A DNA stretch of 43,964 nt. Origin: Caldilineaceae bacterium SB0662_bin_25. Its GTDB lineage: Bacteria > Chloroflexota > Anaerolineae > Caldilineales > Caldilineaceae. The DNA is taken from assembly GCA_009840225.1 (NCBI GenBank), contig VXOE01000254.1, forward strand, positions 1-43,964. The letters run 5' to 3'. Below, one piece after another: positions 34,357 to 41,726 of the stretch. The notes under the pieces were generated by a model. That model made no database searches, had not been told where the DNA came from, and worked only from the letters and a program-made list of their open reading frames with translations. Positions within the stretch are counted from its first letter, which is position 1, and every line of letters starts with the position of its first letter. A program made the position numbers and the translations under genes.

Positions 34357-35382
34357 TTAATGGGGATTGTCAACGCAGGTTTCCACAATTGCCCTGAGGT
34401 TGGCGACCGGCGCCTGCAATGGAACGGCGCATTCAGGGGCGATGATGTCGACGCCGGCGTCAATGGCAGCTTGCGCTTCGGCGCGTGCTTCCGCCGGTCC
34501 TCGAGCGTACAGAGTGATGGGGTTGTTGACATTGCCAGTCAACTTCATCTTACCGGCGGTCTTTTCGACCATCAGATCGGGCGCGTTGGCCGACTCGAAA
34601 TGATAGCAGGTAAAGCCGGCTTCGCTGAAGTATTCGACCCGATCAAGTGTCCTCCCGCAGCAGTGCAAAATGACAGGCGCGTCTACTTGAGGAACAAGCT
34701 CCTGGTGATGGGGAAGAAGAAAATCCCGGTACATTGTGTTACGAACGAGGTCGCCGGTGGCGTGGTCTGCCCAGACGATGGCGTCTGCGCCAGCATCCAG
34801 TTGTGCCGTGGCATAGACCAGCGGGACAGGCGCCAACGTTTCCAGCGATTTGCGAACGCGGTCCGGGTCCATAATCGTGTCGAAGAGGAACTCCTGTGTA
34901 TTGTAGCAGTGGTAGGAAAGTGTCCAGGGACCCATGACCTTGCCCAGAATCATGACCTCATCGCCAAAGTGTTCTTTGAGAAGCCGAATGGCGTCAATGG
35001 AGCACTTGACGTATTTGTCTTCCAGGAACGAGTCGGGAAAACCGTCAGGCAACTTGATCTCCACATCGCGATCGGCCCAAGGCGAATCGGTCGGGTTGGG
35101 CATCATATCGGTATCGGACCAATCGACCTGGCATCCGAGTGCCATCGCCTCCTGTGCGATGCTGAAGATAGGCATCACGCTGTCGAAACCCATCACTTCA
35201 TGGGCGCCCGCGGCCAGGGTCGCCATGGGTTCGGGCTCAACATTGGCATGGGGGAAGTGGGCGCCAGTAATGTCCATCAACTCGTAGGTGATCACGGAAA
35301 CAATGCTGGCCGCCGGCGGCCTGTCTACAGGCTCGCCGTTCAGCCCAGCCAAAAAACGCTGTTTCGAAGTCATCTTTTCCAT
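34357..35382 (-). CDS. Uroporphyrinogen decarboxylase-like corrinoid methyltransferase (MtaA/CmuA-type)
   Basis: 341-aa TIM-barrel protein of the UroD superfamily, probably not heme biosynthesis. It has the zinc-site pattern of MtaA/MtbA/CmuA: His-x-Cys in ILHCCGRTLDRV and a later Cys in APECAVPLQAPVANLRAIVE. True UroD enzymes lack this set. It probably moves a methyl group from a substrate to the corrinoid protein encoded 15 bp downstream, since no MttB-type methyltransferase is present in the operon. GGGAG lies before ATG 35382. The methyl donor (phenyl methyl ether, methylamine, methylated sulfur compound or other) cannot be decided. Confidence 0.9.
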   Translation of the reverse strand: MEKMTSKQRFLAGLNGEPVDRPPAASIVSVITYELMDITGAHFPHANVEPEPMATLAAGAHEVMGFDSVMPIFSIAQEAMALGCQVDWSDTDMMPNPTDSPWADRDVEIKLPDGFPDSFLEDKYVKCSIDAIRLLKEHFGDEVMILGKVMGPWTLSYHCYNTQEFLFDTIMDPDRVRKSLETLAPVPLVYATAQLDAGADAIVWADHATGDLVRNTMYRDFLLPHHQELVPQVDAPVILHCCGRTLDRVEYFSEAGFTCYHFESANAPDLMVEKTAGKMKLTGNVNNPITLYARGPAEARAEAQAAIDAGVDIIAPECAVPLQAPVANLRAIVETCVDNPH

Positions 35383-35455
35383 GGCTTGCTCCCTTCAGCG
35401 TTGCTTTCGGATCCGTTCGTGCACCAGAGATGCGGCTGGTGAGATAGGGCGTACT

Positions 35456-36511
35456 TTACCAGCTGTCTGGATCGAGACCCAGTATGCGTCCTTCCTGGCA
35501 GATGTTGGCCCAGGTAGTTTCATCGATTTCGATGCCTTCCTTTTCTTTGCGCTCTGCGCTACGAAACTCCGGCTCGCCCGGCGCCAGAATTTCATTGAAA
35601 CCTGGTGCGAGGCGGCTTGACTTGACGTGGCGGAGTAAACCCTCTACTTCCTCATAGTAGGTAGCGAGCTCGGTAAAGTGCTCAATGTTGTATACGGTGA
35701 AGAGAACGCCATTGCTCCTCATGGTCCGGGAGCCGTCTGCACATCCTTCACCGCTGAGCGCACCGCCAAGCAATTCTACCACAAGACCGAGAGCGAAGCC
35801 CTTGTGGGCTACAACCCCTCCCAGTGGCAGGATGGCGCCGGGCGGGTCGGCCCTGAAGTCGTTTGGTTCGGTCGTTGGATTTCCTTTGGCGTCAATCAGC
35901 CATCCTTCGGGAACCTGGCTGCCCTGATTGATTGCGACACGAACTTTGCCTTCGGCGACGACGGAGGTTGTCATGTCAACAAGGATCGGTTGTGTGTCGG
36001 GGCGAGGCGCGGAAAACGCGATGGGGTTCGTACTTAAGCGACCCTCCAGCCCGCCAAACGGGGCAATTTGGTAGCCGAGCCGCCCGGCGTTCACGAATGC
36101 CAGGGCGATCATGTTTCCCTGGCGAGCCGCCATCAGGGGGTAGGCCCCGGCGCGACCCACGTGGCTTGTGTTGCGAAGGGTAACTGTGGCCAGACCGTGC
36201 TGTCGGGCTTTCTCAATCGCCAGATTTATTGCGAAAGTGGCGCCGACCTGACCGAGAGCACCGCCAGCGTCCACAACCGCAGTACTCGGATAGTCACGCA
36301 CAATTGTAGGGGTTGCTTGCGGTTGGAAGTGTCCCTCCCGAATCGCGCGCGTGTATTCGTAGTAGCGAATTGCGCCGTGTGAGTCGTGTCCGAAGAGATT
36401 CGACTCCACAAGATGGTCTACTACGGCCCGAGCATCTTCGGCCGTGCAGCCTGACGCTTCGAACAGTTGATAGCCGATGTCTCGCAATGTGGAGGGCTGA
36501 ATATTGGGCAT
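35456..36511 (-). CDS. Ldh/malate-type dehydrogenase family protein (Ldh_2)
   Basis: 351-aa member of the NAD(P)-dependent malate/L-sulfolactate/ureidoglycolate dehydrogenase family, which has a non-Rossmann fold. The catalytic His region HDSHGAIRYYEYTRAI and the nucleotide-binding stretches (IEKARQHGLATVTLRNTSHVGRAGAYPL, LVDMTTSVVAEGKVRVA, PLGGVVAHKGFALGLVVELLGGALSGE) are intact. AGGAG lies close before ATG 36511. It is first in the minus-strand methyl-transfer operon, 73 bp ahead of the UroD-like gene. It could reduce or oxidise a 2-hydroxy acid carrying a methyl group, or act separately; linkage to demethylation is inference from operon structure. Confidence 0.92.
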   Translation of the reverse strand: MPNIQPSTLRDIGYQLFEASGCTAEDARAVVDHLVESNLFGHDSHGAIRYYEYTRAIREGHFQPQATPTIVRDYPSTAVVDAGGALGQVGATFAINLAIEKARQHGLATVTLRNTSHVGRAGAYPLMAARQGNMIALAFVNAGRLGYQIAPFGGLEGRLSTNPIAFSAPRPDTQPILVDMTTSVVAEGKVRVAINQGSQVPEGWLIDAKGNPTTEPNDFRADPPGAILPLGGVVAHKGFALGLVVELLGGALSGEGCADGSRTMRSNGVLFTVYNIEHFTELATYYEEVEGLLRHVKSSRLAPGFNEILAPGEPEFRSAERKEKEGIEIDETTWANICQEGRILGLDPDSW

Positions 36512-36612
36512 GATGCTCCTATTTTACTCTATTTTTCAACTGCTGAACGAATGCTGACATGAAGGAAACGAGTTGGCGTTTGGGTGCGGCGCCGGTAGCC
36601 GTCCGACGGCAC

Positions 36613-38052
36613 CTAGGCCGGACCCTTGTCGCGGCTGTCAGCGGCGTTTAAGCCGGAGTCGCGGGCCAGACGCGTCCCCAAGTGTGACCGCGCAGCGCCC
36701 AAATCAGCGCTCTCCAAGTAGGTTTGAACTTCACTTAGTGTATAGCTCTGAACGTCTTCGGGAATTGGAAGTGCGGGTTGCAATGGATCTGGGATGACCG
36801 GCACTATGCGCGTTGAGGCTGTTTGCCGGCTGTCGTTCTCAAGGTTGGTGCGAGACGTTAGGTGGGCAAACAGGACATGGGACAGAATCTCAGGGTGAGA
36901 GATGAAGACGGGGGAATGTGTGTTGCAGATCACTTGACGCAGAGGGGCACCCTCCTGGTCCGACGATGAGAAATCGGTGGTCAAGTCTTTCAAAATCTGC
37001 GTCAAGTCCTTTAGACGGGAGGGATGAACGCTGCTTTCCGGATTCTCAAAGCACAGGAGGCCGCGGTGCTCTGGGTCGTTCCTCAATGTAACCAGGGCAA
37101 GCGCGCGCAATGCGCCGTCGGAAAGAACTCGCGATGAGAATTTCCGACCGTCTTCCGACTTGGCCCAGATGGCAACTCGGCCAGCTTCGGGATCCACGGC
37201 TGTGTCGACCTGCATGGCGCCAGGCACATGGTTGGCCAGATCGCTGGATACTCTGGTCAGCAGTTCCGGATCGACGGCCTTCATTCGTGCCAGCACGTTT
37301 GGCAGGTTTCTGCCTCCGTAGCCTAGCTTGGCGGGCGCAGTCACCGGGCTTGGCTGACGCAGGATCTCCGGATCCAGGTGCAGGAATTGCCATGCGCGCA
37401 TTTCTTCGGCGGCGGCGAATGCATGTGGAAACTCTGTGTTTCTTGCTCCACTCAAGAGAGTCCGCTCTGCCTCCATGGCCACGATGTCTCGCCTGCCGCT
37501 ATTGCCGTCCTGGTGTAAGACCAAGATCGTTTCTTTTCGGCTCTTTTGCGAGGAGATGTAGGGCGAGGAACGTCCGCCGGTCATCACCGGAATCCAGGGG
37601 CCACCGGTCCTGAGTCTGTTGGACTTCGTCCATCGATCCCTTTGACGGGGGATGGGTGTAAGGAATTCGTGCTGAAGAATCAGCCGGTCCTGCCCTTCAG
37701 CGTCCTGACGCCGTGCAATCTCCAACTCGTATCGCATGCGGGGGAATCTGAGCTCGTGAATTGTCCCCCAATCGTCCTGTACTTTCTGATCGACAAGAAT
37801 CTCGACGGCCAACTTAATACAGTCCGCTGACCCACCACCGGCTCGGGCTGAGAAGAGTTCGCCAACGTCACCTCTCAACTCGTGAAACGTGGCCAGGATC
37901 TTTGAGTCTGCCAGGCGCCCGATCAGGTGAAGGGCATCGAAGAGATTGCTCTTACCCACTCCATTCGCGCCTACTATGACCTGCAAAGGCGACAGATCGA
38001 GTGTGAAATCCTGAAACGTTTTGAAGCCATCGAGTTCGATGCGGGTAATCAT
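36613..38052 (-). CDS. AAA family ATPase, RecF/SMC-like (AAA_21-type)
   Basis: 479-aa stand-alone ATPase of the ABC/RecF/OLD-type head fold. Walker A GANGVGKS is at residues 28-35, after the typical opening ITRIELDGFKTFQDFTLDL. The signature-like LSDGALRALALVTL is followed by Walker B LLCFENPESSVHPSRL (about 333-348), and a switch region VICNTHSPVFI closes the fold. The normal FEEPE/DEPE is FENPE here, so the catalytic Glu position is Asn. The C-terminal 90 residues are poorly conserved-looking and proline-rich. ATG 38052 has GGAAGG upstream; the longer GTG start adds four residues. No adjoining effector (nuclease, DUF4276, TOPRIM) is present. The role (repair or defence) is unknown. Confidence 0.85.
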   Translation of the reverse strand: MITRIELDGFKTFQDFTLDLSPLQVIVGANGVGKSNLFDALHLIGRLADSKILATFHELRGDVGELFSARAGGGSADCIKLAVEILVDQKVQDDWGTIHELRFPRMRYELEIARRQDAEGQDRLILQHEFLTPIPRQRDRWTKSNRLRTGGPWIPVMTGGRSSPYISSQKSRKETILVLHQDGNSGRRDIVAMEAERTLLSGARNTEFPHAFAAAEEMRAWQFLHLDPEILRQPSPVTAPAKLGYGGRNLPNVLARMKAVDPELLTRVSSDLANHVPGAMQVDTAVDPEAGRVAIWAKSEDGRKFSSRVLSDGALRALALVTLRNDPEHRGLLCFENPESSVHPSRLKDLTQILKDLTTDFSSSDQEGAPLRQVICNTHSPVFISHPEILSHVLFAHLTSRTNLENDSRQTASTRIVPVIPDPLQPALPIPEDVQSYTLSEVQTYLESADLGAARSHLGTRLARDSGLNAADSRDKGPA

Positions 38053-38471
38053 AGGACCTTCCACACCATTGGCTGGCCACTGAGGCAGGGCAGATGCGTT
38101 TCAGGCCAGCCAGGAGTCTTCCAGTCGAAGTTCAGTGAGGTTGATTTGGGCAATTATACCACAGATTTCTCGTCAAAGGTTCGAGAAAGTTTGAGGCGGG
38201 GTCTCCGTTCACAGGGCGCAAGATGAGGATGTCCAGGAGTTTTGTTGCAGCCTTGAGACATGGTCTGAAATGGAGTGGAAATCGGCGAAAAGTGTTGTCA
38301 CGCGCCCCTTTCCGGAAGCTTCTTCCAGCGAGCGAAGAAGGGAGTGACAAGAGCATGTCACTCCCTTCATTGGCTTCGAACTGCAGAATCTCGGGCTCGC
38401 TACTTTATTGCAATTGGGTTCTTACACTTGACTTCAGTCCTCAAGGATTCTGCACGTGTCGCTTGCACTTT
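38053..38471. other. Non-coding 420-bp region with terminator hairpin
   Basis: It lies between the ATPase gene and the 3' end of the LysM gene, both on the minus strand. It contains the perfect hairpin 38337-38368. The remaining bases show no gene. A promoter for the ATPase gene is expected in the right part but none was clear. Confidence 0.5.
38337..38368 (-). terminator. Perfect 13-bp hairpin downstream of the LysM gene
   Basis: GAAGGGAGTGACA (38337-38349) and TGTCACTCCCTTC (38356-38368) form a perfect stem with a 6-nt loop, about 105 bp after the stop codon of the LysM gene read on the minus strand. On the minus strand it is followed by a short pyrimidine run (TTCGCTCGCT) and not a proper U-tract, so termination efficiency is uncertain. 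Confidence 0.6.
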
Positions 38472-39632
38472 CTAACCGGTGGAAGGAATGCGGAGTTTGC
38501 GGCCGATGTAAGTGAGACCTGGGTCCTGGATATCGAAGTTGATCACTGCTTGCTGGCAACTGCCTGGATGGAAATCGTCCTGGGTGTGGACAAATGCCAT
38601 CTCTGAAATGCGATGGCCGTCACTGTTTTCTACCCAGAACCACCAGTTCCCTTCCCTGGTTCCGGAAGCTTTGAGGATGTGAGTGAAATGTCCGCCTTCG
38701 GACGAGCTCTTTCGGGCCACGACCTCTCCGTCAGGTTGCCAACTGAAAGCAACCTTGTAGCCGTTGACCGGATGGCCGTTCAGTCGGACTGTGCCGACCG
38801 CCCGAGTACTACCAGCGTTGGCGTCGCAGCGGACCAGTTCTGCGCGATTTGCAAGGTTATTGGTCGCTTTCAGTTCCTGGACTGAGGCGCCGTACGTTTC
38901 GGCGATTCTGGCGAGCGTTTCGCCGGACCGTACGATGTGGCCATAGACAACCTCGGTGCTGGGCTGTTTCAAAGGCAGTGGCTTGGCGGCAATCACAGGG
39001 AGTGATGTTGCCGGAATACGCAATCTTCGCCCAACGTAGGTGAGTTCCGGGTTCTGGATGTCGAAGTTGATCACGGCGCGCTGGCATTTGCCTTCATGGG
39101 GATATTTGTCCGTGAAGACATGGACCATTTCCGAGATGCGTGTACCGGCACCGTTCTCGATCCAGAACCACCAGTTCCCTTCGCGGGCTCCCCCTCCCAG
39201 AATGTGGCTGAACTGTCCTCCCTCCTGGCCGCCAGCGCCAGATTCCGTCCATGCTACTATCGTCTCGTCCGGGTGCCAGCTGAAAGCAACCCTAAAGCCG
39301 TTGGCCAGGTGGCCATTCAGGCGCACCGTGCCTTTCACCTGCGTGCTGTCGGCGTTGGGTGTGCAACTTATCAGACGGCCCCGGTTTGAGAGGTTATTGG
39401 AAACTCTCAGCTCCTCGACTGAAATTCCGTAGAGCGCTGCGATGGTTACGAGGGATTCGCCGGGTCTGATGACGTGGAAGTATTCCTGAAGAGAAGCTGG
39501 ACGCTCCGACGGTGCTGCGACCACGGGCTGGGGAATCATTAGAAGAGACAGCAGGAAGATGAGCAAAGTGGCTATCGAATTTCGATGGGGCCGCCAAGTC
39601 GATCTGGCAGGCGAAATATCTTCAGTGATCAT
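38472..39632 (-). CDS. Secreted LysM protein, two LysM domains each split by an inserted beta-rich domain
   Basis: 386-aa exported protein. The signal peptide is residues 1-39 (hydrophobic 20-33, cleavage after PVVA). Two homologous units follow. In unit 1 the LysM N-half (51-86, YFHVIRPGESLVTIAALYGI) is followed by about 100 residues (88-188). Only then comes the LysM C-half (189-207, FDIQNPELTYVGRRLRIP). Unit 2 repeats this (231-266, insert 268-366, C-half 367-383). Each insert starts and ends near a Cys (C90/C183, C269/C359) and carries GTVRLNGH, VAFSW and EGNWWFW, suggesting an Ig- or transthyretin-like beta domain with a disulfide. LysM binds N-acetylglucosamine polymers such as peptidoglycan; the inserts' role is unknown. 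AGGAGG precedes the ATG. Confidence 0.88.
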   Translation of the reverse strand: MITEDISPARSTWRPHRNSIATLLIFLLSLLMIPQPVVAAPSERPASLQEYFHVIRPGESLVTIAALYGISVEELRVSNNLSNRGRLISCTPNADSTQVKGTVRLNGHLANGFRVAFSWHPDETIVAWTESGAGGQEGGQFSHILGGGAREGNWWFWIENGAGTRISEMVHVFTDKYPHEGKCQRAVINFDIQNPELTYVGRRLRIPATSLPVIAAKPLPLKQPSTEVVYGHIVRSGETLARIAETYGASVQELKATNNLANRAELVRCDANAGSTRAVGTVRLNGHPVNGYKVAFSWQPDGEVVARKSSSEGGHFTHILKASGTREGNWWFWVENSDGHRISEMAFVHTQDDFHPGSCQQAVINFDIQDPGLTYIGRKLRIPSTG

Positions 39633-39753
39633 GATATTCCTCCTATGTGGTACCGTCTGGACTCCCTAGATCAGTTTCACGTTTTTCTGAGGGATGCCCC
39701 TCCTTTGTGTTCAAATCGCTGCGTTTGCCTATTCTTGGGGGTAACTCAACCGG

Positions 39754-39782
39754 GATATAAACCATTTTGCCTAAATTGTCAA
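39754..39782 (-). promoter_or_regulatory. Sigma-70-like promoter of the LysM gene
   Basis: On the minus strand: perfect TTGACA (39782-39777), 17-bp spacer, TATATC (39759-39754). The start of translation lies about 115 nt downstream at 39632. Confidence 0.7.
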
Positions 39783-40052
39783 GAATTGCATTGAATCATG
39801 TTTTGCTTCAGAGTTTACACGATTTTCAAGACGATTTGGGGATTGTACCTTCCGATTTTTGTCGATCGACATACCTAATCCGGGAGAAACAGGTAATTGC
39901 TCTGCTATGGCATTGACGGGCAGAACCTTGAGTGCCATTGTTTCTACATTGACGCCGCCTCCTTTCGGGCGATTACGGGGGGGCGATCAGCGTTTGAAGG
40001 AAGAACCGTCAGCTGCTTCAATCTCCGTCGACTCCCGCGTGCTGCGGTAGTG

Positions 40053-40079
40053 TTGTCATTGTCGAGACTGTAGTAGAAT
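40053..40079 (+). promoter_or_regulatory. Weak promoter candidate for the zinc-ribbon/SBP/VWA operon
   Basis: TTGTCA (40053-40058) and TAGAAT (40074-40079) with a 15-bp spacer, preceded by TGTAG. The spacing is short, so this is only a candidate. Confidence 0.3.
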
Positions 40080-40125
40080 CTAACGCTAAAGCGAAAGTGT
40101 GGATCTCAGCAGGAATACTGTAACT

Positions 40126-40473
40126 ATGATGACTCCCAGATTCACCGCTCCTCGCCAAGGACTGACCGGCGCGATTTTCATGATCGGGCTGGCCCTCTTG
40201 TTCGCCACAGATTGGATTTGGCCGGGAATTCTTGTTTTGGTCGGCGTAACCAGCCTGGTAGGAGCATACCTCGGGCGTTCGGAGCCGGGGCCAGATGACA
40301 TTCCTTTGCGAGTAGATCAGCCGTTGGAGGGGGAGCAGCCGGCAGCCGTGCGGTATGCAGCGCAGTGTGCGTCTTGCGGGGCCGCGACCCCGCGTGAGCT
40401 TCGCGAAGGAACGTCTGCGGAACTGAACGCGGTTTGCAGCTTCTGCGGCTCCCCGCTGGCACAGGCAGAATGA
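40126..40473 (+). CDS. Membrane protein with C-terminal zinc ribbon
   Basis: 115-aa protein. Two adjacent hydrophobic segments (about residues 13-31 and 36-52, GAIFMIGLALLFATDWIWPGILV) recall the small hairpin seen in LiaI/LiaF-like N-termini. A charged linker follows, then a zinc ribbon with CASCG and CSFCG knuckles about 25 residues apart. The start is ATG 40126 (or 40129); only a modest CAGGAA is found upstream. It is the first gene of a tight operon: its TGA overlaps the next ATG (ATGA). It may sense or scaffold at the inner face for the two binding-protein-like products that follow. I cannot name a family. Confidence 0.8.
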   Translation: MMTPRFTAPRQGLTGAIFMIGLALLFATDWIWPGILVLVGVTSLVGAYLGRSEPGPDDIPLRVDQPLEGEQPAAVRYAAQCASCGAATPRELREGTSAELNAVCSFCGSPLAQAE

Positions 40474-41726
40474 ATCGAGCACGTTTATTCGGTGCTGCCG
40501 TTCTGTCGGCGGCGGCGCTGTTCGTGGTCGGGACGCTGGTCTGGCGGACAGTAAGCGGAGACGTTGCCGGCTCGGGCTTGGCTGCCGCCCGCCCCGATGT
40601 CGTCCGGATTGGCGTGATCACGGCCCTTCCTGTGGAAAAGTGGGTGAGAAATGCGGCTGTCGAGTTCAGTGCAGCTAGCCACCGATCAGGGGGCGCGGCT
40701 GTCGATGTTGAAGTCATCCCAATGGATGGCCTGGTCGCGCTCGGTAAGTGGGAGCGTAACGAGTTCGCTGCCCTGAAGTCGGAAGAACACCTCGAAGGCC
40801 TGCCTCGTGACGGGTTGGAAACCCTCCAGGGTTTTCCAGCCGCGTGGATTGCAGATAGCCGATACCTCGTAGAATTTGCCAACGTCTCATTTCAAGATCG
40901 AATCGGTCAAGACCGGTTCTTGAGCGAGAGCGAATATGGCATGAGGCCAGTGGCAAAAACGCTTCTTGTCTGGGGACTTTTTCGAAGCAGGGGCGTACCT
41001 TTGCTTGAGAATCTCGGTCCCATTTCCTGGTCGACAATTCATAAAGCAGCCGCCGCGCCGACGGGTTGGAAGGAGTTGGGAGGCGATCCCGCCTGGGGCA
41101 ATTTCAAGCTGGCTGTCTCCGTTTCCGGCAGAAGTGCGAGCGGGCTGGCGGCCATCGTCGCGGCGGCAGGCGAGTTCCATGGCAGAACTGAGGTTTCGGT
41201 TGAGGACGTTTCGGACCCCAGGTTCGGGGCCTGGCTGGCCGAGCTGATTCTGGCGGCGACCAACTTCGGCGGTGGAGGCACGAGCAGTGCAGAAAGGGTG
41301 GCCTTGTTCGGCTACACTGCGGGTGACGGGGGGCAGTTCCTTGAGAGCGATTTGCTCCAGAGTATGGAGGGCATCGAGTCGCGCTGGCGGGAGCCGATGG
41401 CTCTTCACTATCCGAGAGCGACAACCTGGTTTGACTTTCCCTTTGCGATCTGGGCGGGTCCCGAGACTTCAGCGTTACAGAAGAATGCAGCGCTAGCATT
41501 CCAAGAGTTCCTGCTCAGCGAAGCTCAACAGCACAAAGCGCTCGAATTCGGGTTGCGTCCCATCGATCCCGGGCTGCCAATCGACGCCGCGGCGGGCAGT
41601 CTCTTTAAACGCTGGCAGAGGTTGGGCGTCCAGAAGGAGGTTCTCACCGCTGAGGAGATGAGCCCACCGCATCGGGACGTCCTGTCTGCACTCGCCCGCT
41701 GGCGGGATCTGAATGTAGGGCCATGA
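40470..41726 (+). CDS. Membrane-anchored solute-binding-protein-like protein
   Basis: 418-aa extracytoplasmic protein. The N-terminal signal anchor is about residues 8-28 (FGAAVLSAAALFVVGTLVW), with no lipobox. The remainder begins VRIGVITALPVEKWVRNAA and resembles a type 2 periplasmic-binding-protein fold, ending in a helix-rich segment (FQEFLLSEAQQHKALEFGLRPIDP). Its C-terminal region is clearly similar to the next gene (FIAFLLGEESQTAMLEAGFRPVDP), so they are paralogues; this copy lacks the VWA domain. It is joined to both neighbours by 4-bp ATGA overlaps. No permease is nearby, so it is unlikely to feed a transporter. The ligand is unknown. Confidence 0.82.
   Translation: MNRARLFGAAVLSAAALFVVGTLVWRTVSGDVAGSGLAAARPDVVRIGVITALPVEKWVRNAAVEFSAASHRSGGAAVDVEVIPMDGLVALGKWERNEFAALKSEEHLEGLPRDGLETLQGFPAAWIADSRYLVEFANVSFQDRIGQDRFLSESEYGMRPVAKTLLVWGLFRSRGVPLLENLGPISWSTIHKAAAAPTGWKELGGDPAWGNFKLAVSVSGRSASGLAAIVAAAGEFHGRTEVSVEDVSDPRFGAWLAELILAATNFGGGGTSSAERVALFGYTAGDGGQFLESDLLQSMEGIESRWREPMALHYPRATTWFDFPFAIWAGPETSALQKNAALAFQEFLLSEAQQHKALEFGLRPIDPGLPIDAAAGSLFKRWQRLGVQKEVLTAEEMSPPHRDVLSALARWRDLNVGP

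Larger units (their letters stand above)
39633..40125. other. Divergent intergenic region, 490 bp
   Basis: It separates the leftward LysM gene and the rightward zinc-ribbon/SBP/VWA operon. It is AT-rich in 39700-39860. It holds a strong minus-strand promoter for the LysM gene and a weaker plus-strand candidate for the operon. No gene is visible. Confidence 0.6.

Noticed and set aside
34357-35382. Heme-biosynthesis HemE (uroporphyrinogen decarboxylase)
   Set aside because: The His-x-Cys...Cys zinc pattern and the corrinoid operon context point to the MtaA/CmuA branch instead.
34300-35442. 380-aa open frame on the plus strand
   Set aside because: It is antisense to the UroD-like methyltransferase, which has clear motifs and a ribosome binding site. 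The plus-frame composition is not protein-like.
40178-41499. Overlapping minus-strand frames of 131-234 aa
   Set aside because: Antisense to the zinc-ribbon and SBP-like genes, Arg/Pro/Ser-rich shadow composition.
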